From positions 1 through 64,000 of the forward strand of contig BBBM01000013.1 of assembly GCA_001311565.1 (NCBI GenBank): a stretch of 64,000 nucleotides of DNA, given 5' to 3'. Origin of the DNA: Desulfothermus okinawensis JCM 13304 (GTDB taxonomy: Bacteria; Desulfobacterota; Desulfovibrionia; Desulfovibrionales; Desulfothermaceae). The notes beneath the pieces were generated by a model. The model saw nothing but the letters and a program-made list of their open reading frames with translations. It searched no databases and had not been told where the DNA came from. The position numbers and the translations under genes were made by a program. Position 1 is the stretch's first letter. Every line of letters starts with the position of its first letter. This document shows positions 9,165-19,380 of the stretch, piece by piece.

Positions 9165-10563
9165 TTATTTTTCAATATTGTAGAGTCTCATTTTCTTTAT
9201 AAGGGTGGAATGGTTTATTCCCAGTTTTTTTTGCAGCATCCCTTATGCTTCGGCTCCTATTTAAGCTCTGTTTAATGAGCTTAATCTCCAATTCCTTTTT
9301 TTGCCTCTTTTAGTGGTCTATTCAAATAATTGTATGTAGTCTCAACTTTATTTAAAATAGTTTCTGGTAAATCCTCTGGATATATTTTGTCTTTATCCAA
9401 AATAACAACCAATCTTTCTATCACATTTTGGAGTTCCCTTACATTTCCAGGCCAGGGGTATTTTAAAAAGATGTTGCACACATCTGGAGATAAGCTCTCT
9501 TTTTTTTATTATATTTTTTTTGAAAATTGTTCCAAAAAAATAACAGGCAAGTGGAATTATGTCCTCCTGTCTTTCCCTAAGTGGAGGAATATCTACTGGA
9601 ATAACATTTATCCTGTAATAGAGGTCCTTTCTAAAACTCCCATCATTGACCATTTGCTCTATATCCCTATTGGTTGCACAGATTATTCTAACGTCCAGTT
9701 TCACTGGTTTTACACTGCCCAAGGGATATATCTCCTGGTCCTGAATGGCCTTTAAGAGCTTTACCTGGAGTTTGGGTGATATCTCTGCAATCTCATCAAG
9801 CAAAAGGGTTCCCTTTTGGGCAAGTTCAAATATACCTAATTTCCCCGAAGTACTTGCACCTGTAAATGCCCCTTTTTTATACCCAAAAAGCTCAGCTTCT
9901 AAAAGGGTCTCTGGTATAGCACCGCAATTTATCTGAATAAATGGTCCATCACTCCTGTTGCTCATTTTGTGAATTAGTTTGGCAATTACTCCTTTACCAA
10001 CGCCAGATTCCCCTGTTATTAAAACTGGGGCATCTGTTGGAGCAAATTTAGATATATTTTCAATAATTAGCTCCATTTTTTTGCTTTTTACAACCACATC
10101 CTCTAAATTTAAAAATCTGTTTCTCAGTTCTTTTAACTCCATGTAATAGGAGTTACTCCTGGCCTGGGTCTTCTCCAGCTCACGCTGAATATCATTTAGC
10201 TCTGCCATTTCCCTGTAATTTGCCACATAGCACAAAAAAATTGCCCTTTTTGTCATAAACAGGTACACTGGTAATAAAGACCTCTACTCCAGTCTTTGTC
10301 CTGTGGCTCATATTTATGCAATTTTTTTGAAAAGCTCTTTTTATCGTTAATTATAAGCCCTTCTTTTAAAAAATCCTTTAAATTTTTTTGCATAAATATC
10401 CTCCCGTCTTCCGCCGGTTATCCTTTCAACTGCCTTATTTGCATAGAAGATATTTCCCTTTTTATCACTGAGAACAAAACCGTCATAGGAATTTTCAATA
10501 AGCCAGAGCAATTTTTCAAAGGAATCTATTCCTTTTTCAAAAAAACAGGGTAGGAATTTCCAT
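9165..10563 (-). CDS. PAS-domain sigma-54-dependent transcriptional activator
   Basis: After about seven run-length corrections the gene encodes about 463 aa. An N-terminal PAS domain (LLWLIENSYDGFVLSDKKG, then FYANKAVERITGG) is followed by a short coiled linker. The AAA+ domain has Walker A GESGVGKG, the sigma-54 contact loop GAFTGA, Walker B LLLDEI and the arginine finger region. The C-terminus is a Fis-type helix-turn-helix ending near LGINHSTLIKKM. There is no receiver domain, so the PAS domain probably senses a ligand or redox state directly. It is the obvious activator for the two sigma-54 promoters at 5147 and 8949. Start ATG 10563 is the first in frame with the PAS domain. Confidence 0.85.
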
Positions 10564-10726
10564 GATACTATTTTTTTGCATAAAAATTTCTTTTTTTTGC
10601 AGTAGAATTTATATGGTATTTTTTATCTTTTATATTAGCCCTTTTACTTTTTCAATATCCACATTGACATTGGTAACAAATAGAGTTGCGGCTCCATGAT
10701 CCATTTTGAATGATATTAAATCATTA

Positions 10727-12572
10727 TCAAGCCCTTGCCTTTTTCTTTGCACAATTTAAAACATGTCTGTCTCTTGCACTTAAACAAGATTTTCTCAGTC
10801 TTATGGATTTAGGGGTTACTTCCACCATTTCATCATCTCTTATAAATTGTATTGCCTTTTCAAGGGTCATGGGGATTACTGGTGTTAATATCACTGCATC
10901 ATCCTTTCCTGCCGCCCTTAAGTTAGTAAGTTTTTTTGGTCTTGCATGGATTTACATCAATATCTGTGGTCCTATTGTGTTCTCCAATTATCATTCCCTC
11001 ATAAACAGGTTCACCAGGTGTCACAAATAACCTTCCCCTTGGCTCTAAATTAAAAAGGGCATAAGCAACACACACTCCCTCTCTGTCTGATACTATGGAA
11101 CCTGTGAATCTACCTTTAATCTCCCCAGCAAAGTCTCCATATCCTTCAAAGAGACTATTCATTATACCTGAGCCCTTGGTATCAGTTAAAAATTCATTTC
11201 TATATCCAATTAGCCTCTGGCAGGTATTATAAATTCCATGCGCACCCTGCCACTGCCATTATTTATGAAATTTACCATTTTCCCCTTTCTCAAAGAGAGC
11301 TTTTCTGTAACAACCCCCATAAACTCTTCTTCACAGTCAATAAATACCCTTTCTAGTGGCTCTTTTATTTTACCGTCCACCTCCTTAAAGATTACCTCAG
11401 GCCTTCCAACGCACATCTCATATCCTTCCCTGCGCATTGTCTCAATTAAAATCGCCAGCTGAAATTCTCCCCTCCCCTTAACTATAAAACTATCAGAATC
11501 ATCTGATTCTTCCACCTGGATTGAAACATTCTTAAGTGTCTCTTTAAAAAGCCTTTCCCTTAACTTTCTAGATTGCACATATTTTCCTTCCCTGCCAGCA
11601 AAGGGGGACGTGTTTATTGTAAATCTCATGGAAACAATGGGTTCATCAACTCTAATCCTTGGGAGAGCACATGGAGAATCCTTGGTACAGATGGTATCAC
11701 CTATCTTTACATCTTCAATACCAGACAAAACTACAATATCCCCTGGTTCCACCCTATCTATTTCCCTTAAGTTAAGACCCTCATATACCTGTAGTTTTGT
11801 AACCTTTAAGGAGATGTGCTCACCTCTTTCATTTACACATATTAGGGATTCATTTGATCCTACACTTCCGTTAAATACCTTGCCAATTGCAAGTCTTCCA
11901 AGGTAATCAGAATAACTGAGATCAGAGACCAACATCTGAAAGGGCATATCTAGCCTGTATGAAGGTGGGGGTACATGCTTTAATATAGTCTCAAATAAAG
12001 GAACCAGGTCTTCATTTTCATCATCAAGGGTTCTTTTGGCTATGCCCTGTTTCCCGATTGCATAAAGCAGAGGGAAATCAAGTTGCTTATCTGTTGCATC
12101 AAGATCTATCAATAGATCGTATATTTCGTCCAAAACCTCATCTGGCCGGGCATCTTTTCTGTCTATCTTATTTATACACACAATAATTTCAAGTCCTGCT
12201 TCCAGGGCCTTTTTTTAAGACAAATCTGGTCTGGGGAAGTGGACCCTCTGATGCATCCACCAGCAAAATTGCCCCATCAGCCATGGATAGGGACCTCTCT
12301 ACCTCACCACCAAAATCTGCGTGTCCAGGGGTATCTATAATATTTATCTTCACCCACCCCATACCACTGAACAGTTTTTTTGCAGCTATGGTAATTCCCC
12401 TTTCCCTTTCTAAATCCAATCTATCCAGTACTCTCTCTTCTATCTCGGCATTTTCCCTGAACATGCCACTCTGTTTAAACATATTATCCACTAATGTTGT
12501 CTTCCCATGGTCAACATGGGCAATAATGGCAATATTTCTCAACCTTTCATTGTAACATAAATTTTCACTCAT
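10727..12572 (-). CDS. typA: Translational GTPase TypA/BipA
   Basis: The corrected protein is about 614 aa, the normal TypA length. Breaks: a 7-T run near 12214, a missing base at GGCC near 11213, and a 7-T run near 10930. The G1 motif [10 protein letters not shown]3 [12 protein letters not shown] and G4 NKID are present. The C-terminal domain has [13 protein letters not shown] across the 11213 break and [12 protein letters not shown] near the end. TypA is an elongation-factor-like GTPase that binds ribosomes and helps 50S assembly under stress. MSENL (ATG 12572) is preferred over an upstream start because GGGAAGGA lies just before it. A short open stretch between its stop and the activator gene is not a convincing gene. 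Confidence 0.92.
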
Positions 12573-12696
12573 AAATCCTTCCCAATAAAAATTAATAAAG
12601 AGTAGTGCATTAGACCTTTTTATGGGATTTGTCAAAAAAAAGATAGGTAAGCAGATCTATCAATTTATGGAATACAAGGTAAAATTTTTAAAAGAA

Positions 12697-12719
12697 CTGC
12701 CAGGGTACATCACTGGCAG
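12697..12719 (-). terminator. Intrinsic terminator after the outer-membrane gene
   Basis: Stem CTGCCAG/CTGGCAG with a 9-nt loop. On the minus strand it is followed by TTCTTTTAAAAATTTT. It lies 34 bp beyond the stop of the outer-membrane protein gene and upstream of typA. Confidence 0.65.
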
Positions 12720-12752
12720 CTCTAGCTCTATATAGCAGAAAAAATACTATTT

Positions 12753-13516
12753 TTAAAAACTAACACCCACCTCTAAAAATGGTCCAGAAAATTCAATATC
12801 TGAATCCACGTCAGTGTAATCTATTTCCACTTTTTCATATCTGTATCCACCACTTAGAAAAAGGGGACCAAAGGGATGTATCTTTACTCTGCCAATGAAA
12901 TCATAGTAACCACTTCCAGAATAGGCTATTCCCCTTGCCTCGCCTTCTAGAGATATCCATTTAATTGGTTTTACCTGCACCCCAAGATAGACCATTGGAA
13001 TTGGAATAGTTGTAGATTTTGATTCTGAAAGGGAGAGATCTGGCTGCTTAACCTTTCCATAGAAGTCAATTATCTTGCAATTTAATCCAGCTTCTACATT
13101 TAAAATTCCAGCAGAAAGGGTATTTAAAAATGGTACTCCATAATAGAGGGCTATATCGTATTGGTCCAGTTGCAATTCAGATTTAAAGGGTACATTACCC
13201 TTAAATGTTACATCTCCAAACTTAAAGGTTTTTGACTTGATTCCATTTCCATCAAAATCCATTGGTGTATACATGAGATAGATATTTGGAATAAACAGGG
13301 GCATGTCTATTTTTGCCCTGGCAAGCAGTTTGGTTTCAGTGTCATACCTTAGTTCATCATCAACACTTAAATGTTCTCCTTTATAGGAAAAGTATCCATT
13401 TGGATCCTGCTGCCACATGCCAAGGCTCACTTCTGCACCAATTGCAAAGGCAAGTGCTGGCATCATAAAAAAAGACTAAAATAAAAGCAGTAACCATTAA
13501 ATTTTTTTTTGTTCAT
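12753..13516 (-). CDS. Outer-membrane beta-barrel protein, TIGR04219 type
   Basis: About 252 aa. The mature part (12753-13466) is a single open frame, and two run-length breaks near 13470 and 13505 separate off the signal peptide. The corrected N-terminus, MNKKNLMVTAFILVFF then MMPALAFA, is a clear Sec signal peptide. The body has alternating hydrophobic residues and Tyr/Gly-rich strands (IYLMYTPMD, GPLFLSGGYRYE) and ends in a terminal Phe (EVGVSF), the classic sorting signal for BamA. The overall pattern matches the TIGR04219 outer-membrane family of proteobacteria, whose function is unknown. It is monocistronic, with a terminator at 12697. Confidence 0.7.
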
Positions 13517-13565
13517 GTGTGACCTCCCTTTTTAAAAAAATTTAAAAAAACTATTCTTTTCCTCC

Positions 13566-13603
13566 TTAACCCAAGTTTATCAAAGTGATAAACCTAGTTT
13601 TAA
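13566..13603. repeat. Interspersed palindrome, copy C
   Basis: TTAACCCAAGTTTATCA followed by TGATAAACCTAG, an imperfect inverted repeat. It begins at the stop codon (13600-13602) of the hybrid sensor kinase and extends downstream on the minus strand. Confidence 0.7.
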
Positions 13604-16237
13604 TGACCTTGCGCTAAAATTTCCCTCAAAACTTTCTCCAACTCTTGAATGGTATAGGGCTTTTTTTAACGCAGCCTTAAATCCATATTTTTCATATTCC
13701 ACCATAACTGGATCTTGTATATACCCACTAGATACAATTGCTACAACATGGGGATCAATCTTTAATATCTCCTCCATCACCTTCTGTCCACCTATTCCTC
13801 CAGGTAAAGTAAGATCCAAAATCACCAAACTAAATTTATCATTCTTGTTATAGGCCTCTTTAAATACAGATATTGCCTCATTTCCCTCTTTAGCCAAAAC
13901 AACTTCATCAAATCCCAGGTGTTTGAGCAGTTCATTTGCAACTTCAGCGATCATTACATCATCTTCCAGCAAGAGCACCTTTCCTGAGAATTGTCCATTT
14001 GTTCTCTTACTGTCATATTCATCTATTTTTATTTCCCTTATCTCCAGAGCTGGAATAAAAATCCTAAATGTTGACCCCTTGTTCAGAGTAGATTCTACAA
14101 CAATCTCTCCCCCATGTCCTTTTATCATCGAGTAGCAGATGGCAAGTCCAAGTCCATGTCCTTTTTTTCTTTGTTGTAAAAAAAGGGATCAAAAATTTTG
14201 TCCAGATCTTTTGTTGATATGCCTTTACCATTATCTCTAACCATAACCTCAACAAATCTACCTGGACCAATTAACCTATCTCCTATCTCCATTCTTTTCT
14301 CAAATATAACATTCTTTGCAGATATATCTATTTCTGGGTTAGTTCTACCTTCACACGCCTGTCTTGCATTAATCACTATATTCTGTATTACCTGTGACAC
14401 CTGAATTGGATCAACTTCTACTTTATTTAGTGACTCTTCAATATTTAACTCCCACTTAACATTGGACCCACTTAAAACAAGTTCAACTGTTTCTTTTATT
14501 ATTTTATCAGGGGAAACTACTTCCTTTACAGGGGTATCTTTTTTTAGAAAAAGTTAGTAGCTTAGAGACCAATGAAGAGGCATAGTTTACTGCATTCTCC
14601 ACCAATCTAGCCTCTCTTGAATATCCATTGGTGAGTCTGAATATTTCATCAAGAAATATTTCCCATTATAGAAGTCAAGATATTATTAAAATCATGGGCA
14701 ATACCACCTGCAAACAAACTCAAGGCATCCATCTTCTTCACATTTAATATCTCTTTCTCTAACTTCTTTTTATAAGTAACATCCACACCCACATGCAAAC
14801 AACCAGCAGACTCTCCATCTTTTCCTTGCAAGCACGCTGAATACCAAAATATAATCCTCTTGTCTCCATCTTTTGTGATAATCTTTGACTCTCCTCCATC
14901 TAAGGGTCTACCTGTATCCATAACAGAATGTATTATTTTCAACATTTTTTTCTCTGTATTCTCTATCTGGATAAATTAGCTCCCATCCTTCTCTACTTCC
15001 TAAAACTTCATCCCTTAAATATCCTGTAATCTTTTCAGCAGCCCTATTCCAAAAAAAGTAATTTATCATCTTTATCTGTTATGGCAATTATTACATTGGC
15101 CACCTCCATAAGTCCCCTTTGAACCATAGAGGAATGGGCGACTTTCTTTAAAAGATCTACCTCAACAGACATATCAGTAAACACCATTACAATTCCCAAA
15201 ATCTTTCCTGAATCGTCCTTTATTGGTGCTGCACTGTCTTTTATTGGTATTTCTCTACCACTTCTGGAAATCAAAACAGTGTGATTTGCCAGGCCAACGA
15301 TCCTTCCATGTCTGATAACTTTCCTTACAGGCGATTCCACAGGCTTTCTTGTTAGTTCATTTACAATAACAAATACCTCTTCCAAACTTCTTCCCCTGGC
15401 CTCATCTTCTCTCCATCCAGTTAACTTACAGGCAACATCATTCATGAGATCAATTCGACCCTGTGGATCTGTGACAATAACTCCATCACCAATTGCCCTT
15501 AGAGTCACTTCCCACCGTCTCATCTCAGAAATTAGTTCTCCCTCATACTTTTTTTAGCTCATCCACCATAAAATTAAACTCTTTTGCCAAAAATCCTATT
15601 TCATCATCTCCTAAGTCGGGTATCTCCTGGGAAAAATCCTTCCTAGACACAGAAGAGATACCATTCACCAGGGCATCTATCCTATTTATGACAATTTTAT
15701 CCATAAAAACAATTAAGACACCCGCCAAAAGCAGGATTAGAAAACCAAATTGAGAGAGCACTATAAATGCAGACTTCTTTAATTGTTTGTAGGCAAAATT
15801 TGGGGTAATATATACATGAACTGATCCGATTCTTTCTTTTTCTTCCCCTTTAGGCATGATAATTTCTGCATGGTTGTAAATATATCTATTAACATGGGGA
15901 AGATTGGTCTGAGAAAACCTCTTTATCTCCCATCTTTTATCCCTGATTAGACCTGCAAAGATTTTATTGTCTTCATCTAAGACAATGATTGCATAAATAT
16001 CTTTATCCACCAACTGTGCATTTAGCAATCTTATTGTCTCTTCTTTATCCACATTCCATAGAGGACCCACAGTACTAATGCTCAATCTGTTTGTAAGGTA
16101 CTTAGCTTTTCTATTAATAGACTCTAAAACCTTATTTTTTTTCACTTGAGTAAAAAAAAGAAGCTGCCAATTAAAAATACTACTACTAATACCAGCACAG
16201 TCCAACATACTATCTTTGTTTTTAAAGAATTAAACAT
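13600..16237 (-). CDS. Membrane hybrid sensor histidine kinase (HAMP-PAS-PAS-HisKA-HATPase-REC)
   Basis: At least six open pieces combine into about 876 aa. The N-terminal membrane segment (VCWTVLVLVVVFLIG, residues 10-25) is followed by a periplasmic domain of about 150 aa, a second membrane helix (FGFLILLLAGVLIVF), HAMP, and two PAS domains (AIGDGVIVTDPQGR; VIIAITDKDD). The phospho-acceptor His is in FAGGIAHDFNNIL. The ATPase domain has DNGKGI. A C-terminal receiver has LLEDD, the Asp in LVILDLTLPG, and the conserved KP restored when the 7-T run near 13662 is read as 6. This correction moves the stop to 13600. Start ATG 16237 gives a complete first helix. It faces a divergently transcribed solute-binding protein, a possible ligand partner for its periplasmic domain. 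Confidence 0.85.
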
Positions 16238-16336
16238 ATTATTCCCCACCTATTTACATTTTTCTTTTTCCATGTTAACTTACTGAAAAAATATCCTTTT
16301 GACAACAAACATTTTTTTTTATCCCATATAATCACC

Positions 16337-17125
16337 ATGAGATATATAACAGTCTCATTAATGGCACTGATAATATGGATTTTAACAATCCAAACCACTG
16401 GTTTTCCTCAAACCAATTATATAGCAAAAGAAAAAAAATTACCCTCCTTACCCTTGAATGGCCTCCCTACGTTGGAAAAGAATTACCCCAAAAAGGATAT
16501 ACCTATGTGTTAGTTAAAAAAAGTCCTTGAAAAGATGGGATATTCTGTTGAGATAAAGTTCAGGCCATGGACAAGGATTATTCACAAGGGTAAAAAAAGG
16601 AGAAATTGATGGCTTTTTCCCTGCATATTATGTCAAGTGGCGAGAAAAATATTTTTATATTTCTGATCCATTCTATGGAGGACCTATTGTATTTTTAGCA
16701 AGAAAACAAAGCAAAATTAAATATAAACATATTGAAGATCTAAGAACATATAGAATTGGTCTTGTAAAAGGTTACATTAACACTGATAAAATAGACAATG
16801 CCAATTATCTCATAAAGGACTATGCAAGAAATGACCTTATCAATCTAAAAAAAATTAATAAAGGGAAGGGTGGATCTAATAGTTATAGATAAGTATGTTG
16901 CATACTATCTAATGAAAAAAATATCTTCCCCATTGTATAAATAAAGTAGAGGTACTATCTCCAATTATTGAATATAAAAATCTGTATGTGTGTTTTCCAA
17001 AAAACAGGAAAAATTCCCTGAAATTATTACATGATTTCAACAAAGGATTATCTATCTTAAGACGTAATGGTACACTAGATCGCCTATACAATGAATGGAA
17101 ACAAAAATTGATAAAAAAATCTTAA
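16337..17125 (+). CDS. Periplasmic solute-binding protein, family 3 type
   Basis: This gene has no long open frame because about eight A/T-run breaks cut it, yet the corrected protein of about 260 aa is coherent. A signal peptide (ISLMALIIWILTIQ-like helix starting MRYITVSLMA) is followed by LTLEWPPYVG, KKVLEKMGYSVEIKF, GEIDGFFPAYY, a REKYFYISDPFY segment, LRTYRIGLVKGY, GRVDLIVIDKYV and a C-terminal LRRNGTLDRLYNEWKQ. This is the order of conserved blocks in the polar amino-acid binding family (SBP_bac_3). No permease or ATPase gene is nearby, so it is an orphan. Its divergent position next to the hybrid sensor kinase suggests a sensing role. It could also be a true pseudogene. Confidence 0.7.
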
Positions 17126-17144
17126 AGATATTGAAAATAAAAAC

Positions 17145-17169
17145 GCTAAGGGCAAAAGATGCCCCTAGC
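17145..17169. terminator. Intrinsic terminator between convergent genes
   Basis: Stem GCTAAGGGCA / TGCCCCTAGC with one mismatch and a 5-nt loop, flanked by A-rich sequence on the left and AT-rich sequence on the right. It sits between the 3' ends of the solute-binding protein (plus) and the CGGC protein (minus) and probably serves both. Confidence 0.6.
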
Positions 17170-17175
17170 AATATA

Positions 17176-17520
17176 TTATTTGTATTCATGAGTTCCTAAA
17201 ACTACTGGAATATCAAAGCTTTCTTTTATCTTTTCTGCCATCTCCTGTACATCATAATAAGGGCATGGCGGATAGGAACCTGCAAGACATGAACTAAAAT
17301 GAATAACATCGGGTTTTATTTCAGACAACTTCATTGCCATCTTGGTATTTGGAATAACTGTCTTTCCAGGACATTCACACTTTATCCAAAAGACCACATT
17401 AGAAGGCTCATCAAATTTGCCTTCACCAAGTGCTGCAGCCTTTAGACATCTCCATTCACCTGGACACCCAAAACCAGAATCTACATACCTGGAACAATAG
17501 ATTACAGCTACCTTTTTCAT
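17176..17520 (-). CDS. CGGC-domain protein
   Basis: Intact, 114 aa. The protein has many Cys residues in short motifs: YCSRYVDSGFGCPGEWRC, IKCECPGKT, SSCLAGSYPPCPYY. This matches the small CGGC-domain family (PF08821), found mainly in anaerobic bacteria and archaea and presumed to bind metal or Fe-S, with no proven function. The start MKKVAVIYC is the only sensible one. It appears monocistronic. Confidence 0.75.
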   Translation of the reverse strand: MKKVAVIYCSRYVDSGFGCPGEWRCLKAAALGEGKFDEPSNVVFWIKCECPGKTVIPNTKMAMKLSEIKPDVIHFSSCLAGSYPPCPYYDVQEMAEKIKESFDIPVVLGTHEYK

Positions 17521-17653
17521 ACCATACCCCCTTTATGTTTATGGTTACTACTTAAATACCTTTACAAGTGAGAACCATCCGGTTATTTATCACTTTTAAA
17601 ATTTACACCTATTATTCCAATTAGTAAAGAATTTTAACAAAAAGGATAATATT

Positions 17654-18509
17654 ATGCCACATCTGGGTGCACATATGTCAATTAGCGGTGGACTCCACAG
17701 GGCAATTGATAGAATCAAAAAAAGTTGGGGGAGAAGCCCTGCAAATATTTTCCAGAAATCAAAGACAGTGGAAGAGCCATGCCCTAAGTCAAGAGGACAT
17801 CACCTTTTTTTCGGGAAAAATGGGGGAATTGGGGCAAATATAAAATCGCCATCCACACCTCATATTTAATTAACTTAGCAGCAAAGGATAAAGAGATACA
17901 GAAAAAAATCTATCCAGGCATTTATAGATGAGATTAATAGGGCTTGTTTACTTGGAATAGGATATCTAATAACCCATCCTGGCTCCCATGGTGGAGATGG
18001 GATTTATGCTGGAGTTAAGAGGGCAGTTTATTCAATTGACTCTGCCATTGAAAATTCTCCCAAAAATAATGTATCAATTCTTCTTGAAACCACAGCTGGA
18101 CAGGGAAATGGCCTTGGGAGTAGATTTGAGGAGCTGGCACATATTATAACATATTCCAGGTATTCCAACATGCTTGGGGTGTGTATTGATACTGCACACA
18201 TATTTCAGGCTGGATATGATATAAGGGATGAAAATGGTTATAAAAACACCATGGAGCTTATTGATAAGACCATAGGTATATCTAAGATACACTTTTTCCA
18301 TTTAAATGATTCCAAAACAGGGTTGGGCTCTAGGGTGGATAGACACGAGCACATTGGATTGGGGAAAATAGGACTTTCTGCATTTAAATTTCTATTAAAT
18401 GATCCACTATTTAAAAATCATCCCATGTATTAGAAACACCAAAGGGAAAGGATCTAAAAGAAGACATAAAAAAAACTTAAAGGTATTAAGAAGTCTTATA
18501 GCTACTTAA
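17654..18509 (+). CDS. nfo: Deoxyribonuclease IV (AP endonuclease)
   Basis: Two open pieces plus a broken middle join into about 283 aa, the normal length for endonuclease IV. Breaks occur near 17722, 17805, 17908 and 18472. The metal ligands are visible in the expected motifs: GAHMSISGG at the N-terminus, AIHTSYLINLA, THPGSHGG, ILLETTAGQG, CIDTAHIFQAGYD, HLNDSK and RHEHIGLG. The C-terminal VLETPKG contains the last Glu ligand. The enzyme cuts 5' to abasic sites during base-excision repair with three zinc ions. The stop is close to the convergent oxidoreductase operon. Confidence 0.93.
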
Positions 18510-18517
18510 AATAACGT

Positions 18518-19369
18518 CTATTTCTTTTTTTCAATATAACCATTAATCAGTTCTATATCTCTGTCTGAAATCTCTACAAATCTCTTTTGCATATTAAAGT
18601 ATTCTTTAACATCAGCCATCTCTTTAATTTCCACAGTACGTACTAACCTACCTTCTTCATTTAACTCAAATAAGGGGAAGATATCTGTTTTTACCGCCAT
18701 CCTTAAGGTAGAAATTGAATCTTTAGAATCTATCCTCCAACCTGGAGGGCAAGAGCTCAAAAGGTGTATAAACCTAAAGCCCCTTTTATCCCTTGCCGTT
18801 CTAAATTTCATTATAAAATCTTCAGGATAGGCTATTGTTGCAGATGCCACATAGGCTGGGTTGTGTGCCATGACAATTGAAATTATATCCTTTTTGGGTT
18901 GAAAGCCTGGTTTTCCCTTTGTTGAAGTGGTGGTCCATGCATAAGGAGGAGTTGCAGAGGACTGTTGAATCCCAGTGTTCATATACGCTTCATTGTCATA
19001 ACACACATAAATAAAATCCTCTTTCCTATCTGCAGCACCAGATAAGGCCTGAAGCCCTATATCAAAGGTCCCTCCATCACCTGCCCACACCATTACATTT
19101 GTATCAAGATCCCCTTTTGATCTAAGTGCCCTTACTACCCCAGATCCACAGGCAGCAGCTGTTGCAAATGGCACATGGAGTAGTGGAACAGACAGCGCAG
19201 TGGTGGGGAATATCCCTCCAATTATAGACCAGCAACACGCAGGGATTACACAGATGGTCCTATCCCCCATGACCTTAATTGCATGTCTCATACTAAGAGA
19301 AGCCCCACAACCAGGACATGCCATATGTCCTTGGTTTAAATATTCCATGGAAGTAATTTCTCTATACAT
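18518..19369 (-). CDS. porB: 2-oxoacid:ferredoxin oxidoreductase, beta subunit (TPP-binding)
   Basis: Intact, 283 aa. MACPGCGASLSMRHA near the N-terminus is the beta-subunit start, and the thiamine diphosphate motif GDGGTFDIGLQALSGA...NEAYMNTG is complete. CPGCG and a later CPPGW supply cluster cysteines. It catalyses oxidative decarboxylation of a 2-oxoacid together with the alpha subunit. The sequence style fits pyruvate or 2-ketoisovalerate synthase, and the substrate is not certain. It is the last gene of a minus-strand operon, 11 bp after alpha. Confidence 0.9.
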   Translation of the reverse strand: MYREITSMEYLNQGHMACPGCGASLSMRHAIKVMGDRTICVIPACCWSIIGGIFPTTALSVPLLHVPFATAAACGSGVVRALRSKGDLDTNVMVWAGDGGTFDIGLQALSGAADRKEDFIYVCYDNEAYMNTGIQQSSATPPYAWTTTSTKGKPGFQPKKDIISIVMAHNPAYVASATIAYPEDFIMKFRTARDKRGFRFIHLLSSCPPGWRIDSKDSISTLRMAVKTDIFPLFELNEEGRLVRTVEIKEMADVKEYFNMQKRFVEISDRDIELINGYIEKKK

Positions 19370-19380
19370 ATCTATTCCCT

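Noticed and set aside
10630..10745. Small ORF (about 38 aa) between typA and the sigma-54 activator
   Set aside because: It overlaps the typA 3' end, has no ribosome site, and resembles no family I know. It could be a remnant, but I do not call it.
12607..12635. Sigma-70 promoter for typA (TTGACA, 17 bases, TAATGC on the minus strand)
   Set aside because: The -10 match is too poor to call, although the -35 is perfect.
16299..16332. Promoter before the solute-binding protein (TTGACA ... TATAAT)
   Set aside because: Spacing is 22 bp and the -10 would sit on the start codon, so it is not a workable promoter as written.
17541..17558. Further TGGTT-type operator before the CGGC-domain gene
   Set aside because: Only the left half matches (TGGTT-N8-AATAC) and no sigma-54 promoter accompanies it.
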